Part shown: positions 59,596-64,000 of the stretch, one piece after another
How the letters are laid out: the number at the start of each line of letters is the position of its first letter
Numbering within the stretch: the first letter of the stretch is position 1
DNA from: Bactericera cockerelli
Taxonomy: Eukaryota; Arthropoda; Insecta; Hemiptera; Triozidae
Length of the DNA: 64,000 nucleotides
NCBI GenBank assembly: GCA_024516035.1
Contig: CM044960.1
Span: 13,290,818 to 13,354,817, forward strand
Direction of reading: 5' to 3'
Notes under the pieces: model-generated
Told to the model about the DNA's origin: nothing
Seen by the model: the letters and a program-made list of their open reading frames with translations, nothing else
Databases searched by the model: none
Program-made: the position numbers and the translations under genes

Positions 59596-60589
59596 TCTCA
59601 ACCTTTCTTCATGTGTCTCTTCCCTTTCAATATCGCGCAAACCTTTACTTCCACAATATTACCTTAGAAAACCTTTGCTTTCAAACACGATCTCTTTTGT
59701 CGTCAATTTCAGGTAGTAATCTCTGGTGCGAGTTTTTCTTTCTTGGTACAGTATATTTTATTTTGTTTCCACAAACAGACCAGATTGATGGTATCAGATG
59801 ATTTGTTCCATGGGAACCCAGACGTACATTGAAACGTGATGGTGTTTGTCACGTGATGATCATTATCTGTTTCATGACCCTGGCACGAGGTAAAAATGTT
59901 TAATGTATGTGAACATTATCAAAAGGTATGTAACAACATATTGATAACATTCAAAACGATGTATGTACTAGAGCTTGAGTGTATTTGGACACCGTCATAT
60001 ACGAGTATTTACGCCAATCCCACCTGAACTCTTGATAGATTTTAAAATGTGGAAGTAGGACTGCTAGAATCAACCAAGCTCAAATACTCAAACATGAGGA
60101 AAATGGTAGGACAATGTTGGCCCACATAAGGTTTGGGAAAAGGCAGAGTGAAGGAAGCAGATATGCAGGAGAAAACCTTAAGTCAGAGCTAGAAAAGATC
60201 CAAGGCTTTATTGACTGTCTTTCTACCAGCACTCAAGACGACATCAGTTTTATTATTATTATGATGCATAAAATCCTCTCGAAAAACTGTAAAATGATTG
60301 AAATAATAAAACTCTTCAAGGGATATCAAAATTTAAAGTTATTTAAATTCGTACCAGAAGAAAGCCAACTTTATTCTTTTTATTCATATATTTTAAATGC
60401 GAGGCTCTAAATACAATGATCGAAATTTAATAAAAAATATATTTGAATCTATCTGTTGTTATACTTTAAGTTCACTTTGGAGGTAATAAAGATTCTCCAG
60501 GGCAAGGACTCTGAAAGTATTAGACCTCTCTATAAATAAATTTTATTAAAAAAAAAAGAAGATTTTCCTCTCATCCACAAATGGGACAG
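59596..60589. other. AT-rich DNA without recognised features
   Basis: The 98-codon plus frame at 60114-60410 has no recognisable family and ends in AT-rich sequence. I do not call it a gene. Confidence 0.5.
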
Positions 60590-60740
60590 CAATTATCCGC
60601 TACTGGTCGGGATGGAAATAGAAATAAAAGCGCCCATAAAAGTGTCTGTGCGGGGACCATTTAACCTCCAGCCAGGGGTTATTCACCCCGGGAGCCAGGG
60701 AGCCCATAAACAACTCGGCGACCTTGGCGTGTTTATTGTC
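60590..60740. promoter_or_regulatory. GC-rich islet, candidate regulatory element
   Basis: A 150-bp block of sharply higher GC has three cccataaa/ataaaca-type sites (60632, 60703 and, inverted, 60731), resembling caudal/Abd-B-class homeodomain sites. Paired motifs (ccaggggttattcaccccgg) are also present. It has no ORF or splice pattern. Regulatory function is only suggested by composition. Confidence 0.25.
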
Positions 60741-63296
60741 ACAGCTTTGTGTACCTTATCATTGGCTGGAATCGTTATCCTTCTCTAGAACACTTTTTTC
60801 GTCTTTCTTTGAATTCTTTGTCACCCTTGGAGCTTCCGTGCTAATTTCACCCTTCCGCAAATTATTATACCTGAATATATTTTTTCTATCTTTTGAACTT
60901 CTATTTGGACCCAACCCAAATTTTCATTCTATCACACAGTAATTATGTACCTACATAATTTGTAAGGTTCAAGCAGGGAAAGGTTAGAAGAAACAGAAAA
61001 AAAACTAATAAAAAGGTTTGATGCCCGCAGAATTCTCTTCCGACATTTATTATCCTCTCTTTAATCATACCTACTCGTGATCCCTCCCCGAAACTTAGCT
61101 ACTTATTCTACTTGAATAAAAGTCCCTGCCCACCCCCTCTCCTTCTTCATTACCTGGGAATGAAATGTTCTGCGAAAATGCCACCTTAGTCCTTCTGATA
61201 GGGGCGAATTTACGAAGGAAAATTAAGACCCTTTACAAGATTAACATGAGTAGAATATAGGTAACATATTGAGCTAGTTTCTGTTAGCCAGCTGACTGAA
61301 ACTAGCTCCCCAAGTTTCCAACTTTGTTAATGTAGTTGGTCAGAAGCTGGTGGCACTTTCCGGAAACAAGATGGCTGGAATTCTATCTTCGACAAAAATT
61401 GACGATAGCCATCCGGAGAGGCAATGCGGCCAGTATGCTGGGCAGTCTGCCACAGAATGGTGGACTAGAAGAGATATTTCTTTTGTAATGTTGAATTTGA
61501 AATATAAACACACATTTATTTGTATCTACATTTTGTATTTTTTTTAAATGTTTGTTCAAGTTAGGGGTTTGGGGTAATGACCCACCCCAGTAAAAATGTA
61601 CCTTTTATGGAACCAGACAGGCTTTTGACTAAATTTTAAGTACACAAAATAAGAATCATCCATACACCTAACATGAATATCATTGCACATGACAGGAATC
61701 AAGAAGCACCGGAAAGAGTAAACAAACAACTGATGAGTCTAAGGAAAACAATTGAATGCGTGTCTCGAAAAACGATCTATGTTACAAATTTTGGAAACCA
61801 CTTTCCTTTGAAAATAATTGTCCGAAAGCTGTGTAGAATAATAAGTTTCACTTTTTTTTTGGGTAGTGTGTTTTTTTCTTTATAGTGTTTTTTTTTCTTT
61901 AATTGAAGCTATGTATTCTAAACTCCTCTCTCAGATCATCATTTTCAAGTAAAACCAGTTTCTAAAATTTGAGGTGTGCCGCCCTTAAATGGTACTATTA
62001 CTGGCGGCTCAACCAGATACAAATCTCCCCGCTCTTCTTTCTTTGTTCTGAAATTATGTTGCTATGTATGTATGTGTGTACTGTGTACGTATGTCTTACA
62101 CTTAATTCCTTCAGAATACACTCTCTTCTTATTTAGTACATAATCATACTATGCATCCTTTATGTGTGGGTGTTTTCTTTCCTTCATTTTCAGCGCAATT
62201 GACGTGATGTATTTTTTGAGCTAGGTTAATAATAACTCAGGGAGAATCTATATCACCATTTTCAACGAACATATTATAACACACAACTTCTAAATTATTT
62301 ACAATGACTCATACTGTGTAATATTATTTTTTGTCGTTGCGTAGGAAAGAAAACTAGAGAATTATAAGGAAGGCAAGGGAAGAAAGGAGATTTAACTGAC
62401 CTTTTCATTCACAAAAAAAATGGGTTCACACAAAAAAGGTGCGGTTATCTTTTTAGAGTTTTGTCAAGGCATTGCGCCCATTACATTAAACAGATTGAAA
62501 AATATCATGGGAGCAACTCATAACACGCGATATCGAATTTCTGCATGAAGGTTAACATGACGTAATGAATGAAAAGCCAAATTTGTATGCGCGCCTTGTA
62601 TTTATTGTGTATAGGCAATGTGCAACTAATAAAGAAGGAACATTCCTTTCACTTTCCTTGTCGAAAGATACTTGTTTTTTAATTAGTGGAATTTGACTGG
62701 ATTTTTAATTGGATTTTTTATAATAGAATTTGTGTTAGTTCCTCGATTTGTTCCTTTTTTCACCTAGAAGAAGTTTGACAATTTGTTCTGAAAAAGCAAC
62801 CTAACTATACATAGAAAAGAGTTGTTTTCTTATCTTGAGAATGTTTATGTCGAGAGTGCAAAATGTCAGAGAGAATGATAAGGAGAGAGAAAGTAGAGGA
62901 AGCAAATCGAGCTGACAGTACAGACTTGTACCAATTCAATGTGTCAAAAAAGTGTTCGAGAAAATCGGATGAGAAAAAGAAGAGTAAGATTTGGAAAAGC
63001 TTAGGGTGTTTTTTCCTCTCATTTGACAGGGTGACTTAAACGTTCGGCTGTGACAACTTTGTTTAATGCCGATGAGGGGATGGTGTTTCAAGGAATGGGA
63101 CATAATAATACCTCATCTCACAGAAGTGTACTGTACAAGCGCTGAGAGTCAATGCCAGGGCTTCATTGATGTCCAATAATTTGATATTCAATTTAGGTAT
63201 AAACATTGGACTAGGAATTTAGGAGGCTTTAACTCTCCTCTTGCTGAAAATCACTCCAACCTCTCCAGCCTCGGTTGGTTCGGACAAGTCAACCTC
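60741..63296. other. AT-rich DNA; one short hairpin
   Basis: No exon or RNA gene recognised. An 11-bp perfect inverted repeat (gagctagtttc at 61271-61281, gaaactagctc at 61298-61308) surrounds a 16-nt loop. Confidence 0.6.
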
Positions 63297-63342
63297 ATGT
63301 GTGTGTGTGTGGGGGGAGAGAGGAGGGGGGGGGGGGGGGGGG
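63297..63342 (+). repeat. (GT)n followed by an 18-nt G run
   Basis: About seven gt repeats, a short purine stretch, then 18 consecutive G (63325-63342). It could form a quadruplex and is a likely site of sequencing error. Confidence 0.9.
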
Positions 63343-64000
63343 ATTTTTTGAGAATTCCAAATAGGACTCCAGTACCACGCGCAAAACACTTTCATAAAGT
63401 TGATTTTTCAAAATCACTCTCAATCTTTTATCAGACTTGTGAACTTTAGAACCTTGAATTCTCACACAAACCTGACTAACTTCTTAATCACCCAGTATAA
63501 ACTGAGAGAATCCATGTAACAGGGATTGTGTATTTGAAGCTGGACAATAGATTTCCTTCTCTTTCTGCCTTTATTTCTTGTTAAATCCCTCTCTCTCTTT
63601 CTCCAATCCTTTTCTCTGCCCTTCTCTCCATCTCTCTCTCTATTAAACCCATGTTGTTGTCACTTGTGTACTTTATGTTTCATTTGATTTTCCCTCTCTT
63701 TTTCTATCTATGTCGCATTTTTTTTTTTTTTTAAACAAAAAAGGAGAATGAGAAGCCGAAGAAAACTATAGTGATAAAGAAAGATTTAAAGCCTAGTGCT
63801 ACAGCATTGGTCCTTTGTTTGATTTTGCTCATGTGAGGGAGATAGAAAGATATAATAGAAAGACATGGCATTAATAATGTCTTATTGTTCATACGGTTTT
63901 TCAGAAGTCAATAAAAAAACGGTATCACCGACTTTAATAACGAATAGACCTTTGGTTTTATTTCATCACTAATACATATAGAAATGAAGGAGAAATCTCT
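63343..64000. other. Low-complexity AT and pyrimidine-rich DNA
   Basis: CT-rich stretches (63600-63720) and a 15-nt T run (63718-63732). No gene seen. Confidence 0.6.

Noticed and set aside
59455..59640. Arginine/glutamate-rich minus ORF
   Set aside because: It is a translation of the 29-bp pyrimidine minisatellite.
61271..61308. microRNA precursor
   Set aside because: Only 11 paired bases around a 16-nt loop, too short for a precursor stem.

Overview
This is an AT-rich arthropod nuclear genome window, most likely from an insect. It contains splice-type exons, tRNA-like and 5S-like SINEs, MITE-like elements, non-LTR retrotransposons, and snRNAs whose sequence is closer to Drosophila than to vertebrate forms. 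The species cannot be fixed from sequence alone. There are no prokaryotic features.

Left two thirds (about 2176-44074): a head-to-tail tandem array of a 3.37-kb unit. Each intact unit carries three snRNA-class genes: U3 snoRNA (+), then U1 snRNA (+), then U2 snRNA (-), so U1 and U2 converge. The three share an upstream motif (acttctcacttt, or its reverse complement) that begins 60-62 bp before each RNA start. I read this as the proximal sequence element (PSE) of RNA polymerase II snRNA promoters. The window holds 10 complete U1, 10 near-complete U2 and 10 complete U3 copies, plus one U3 fragment and one U2 stub. Seven units are uninterrupted (3,366-3,367 bp) and nearly identical, as expected for concerted evolution. 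The remaining spacer has no gene except a decayed minus-strand coding remnant repeated in every unit.

Three non-LTR retrotransposons break the left side of the array. A degenerate jockey-like copy (1-2171) ends inside a U3 gene. A second copy of the same family (6691-9944) sits between a U3 gene and its PSE. A different, RNase H-bearing element (13056-16286), with a 1,011-codon open frame, has replaced 2.0 kb of a unit and ends inside U2. Together U1, U2 and U3 would serve pre-mRNA splicing (5' splice site and branch point recognition) and pre-rRNA processing.

Right third (44075-64000): AT-rich DNA with scattered repeats. These are a 5S-rRNA-headed SINE with a poly(A) tail, several tRNA-derived SINEs (one with a perfect 14-bp target duplication), terminal-inverted-repeat elements including a pogo-like one, a 29-bp minisatellite and decayed retrotransposon pieces. 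Two GC-rich minus-strand exons (57870-57976 and 56441-56566) splice in phase into the C-terminal 76 residues of a protein I do not recognise. I see no other convincing gene there.
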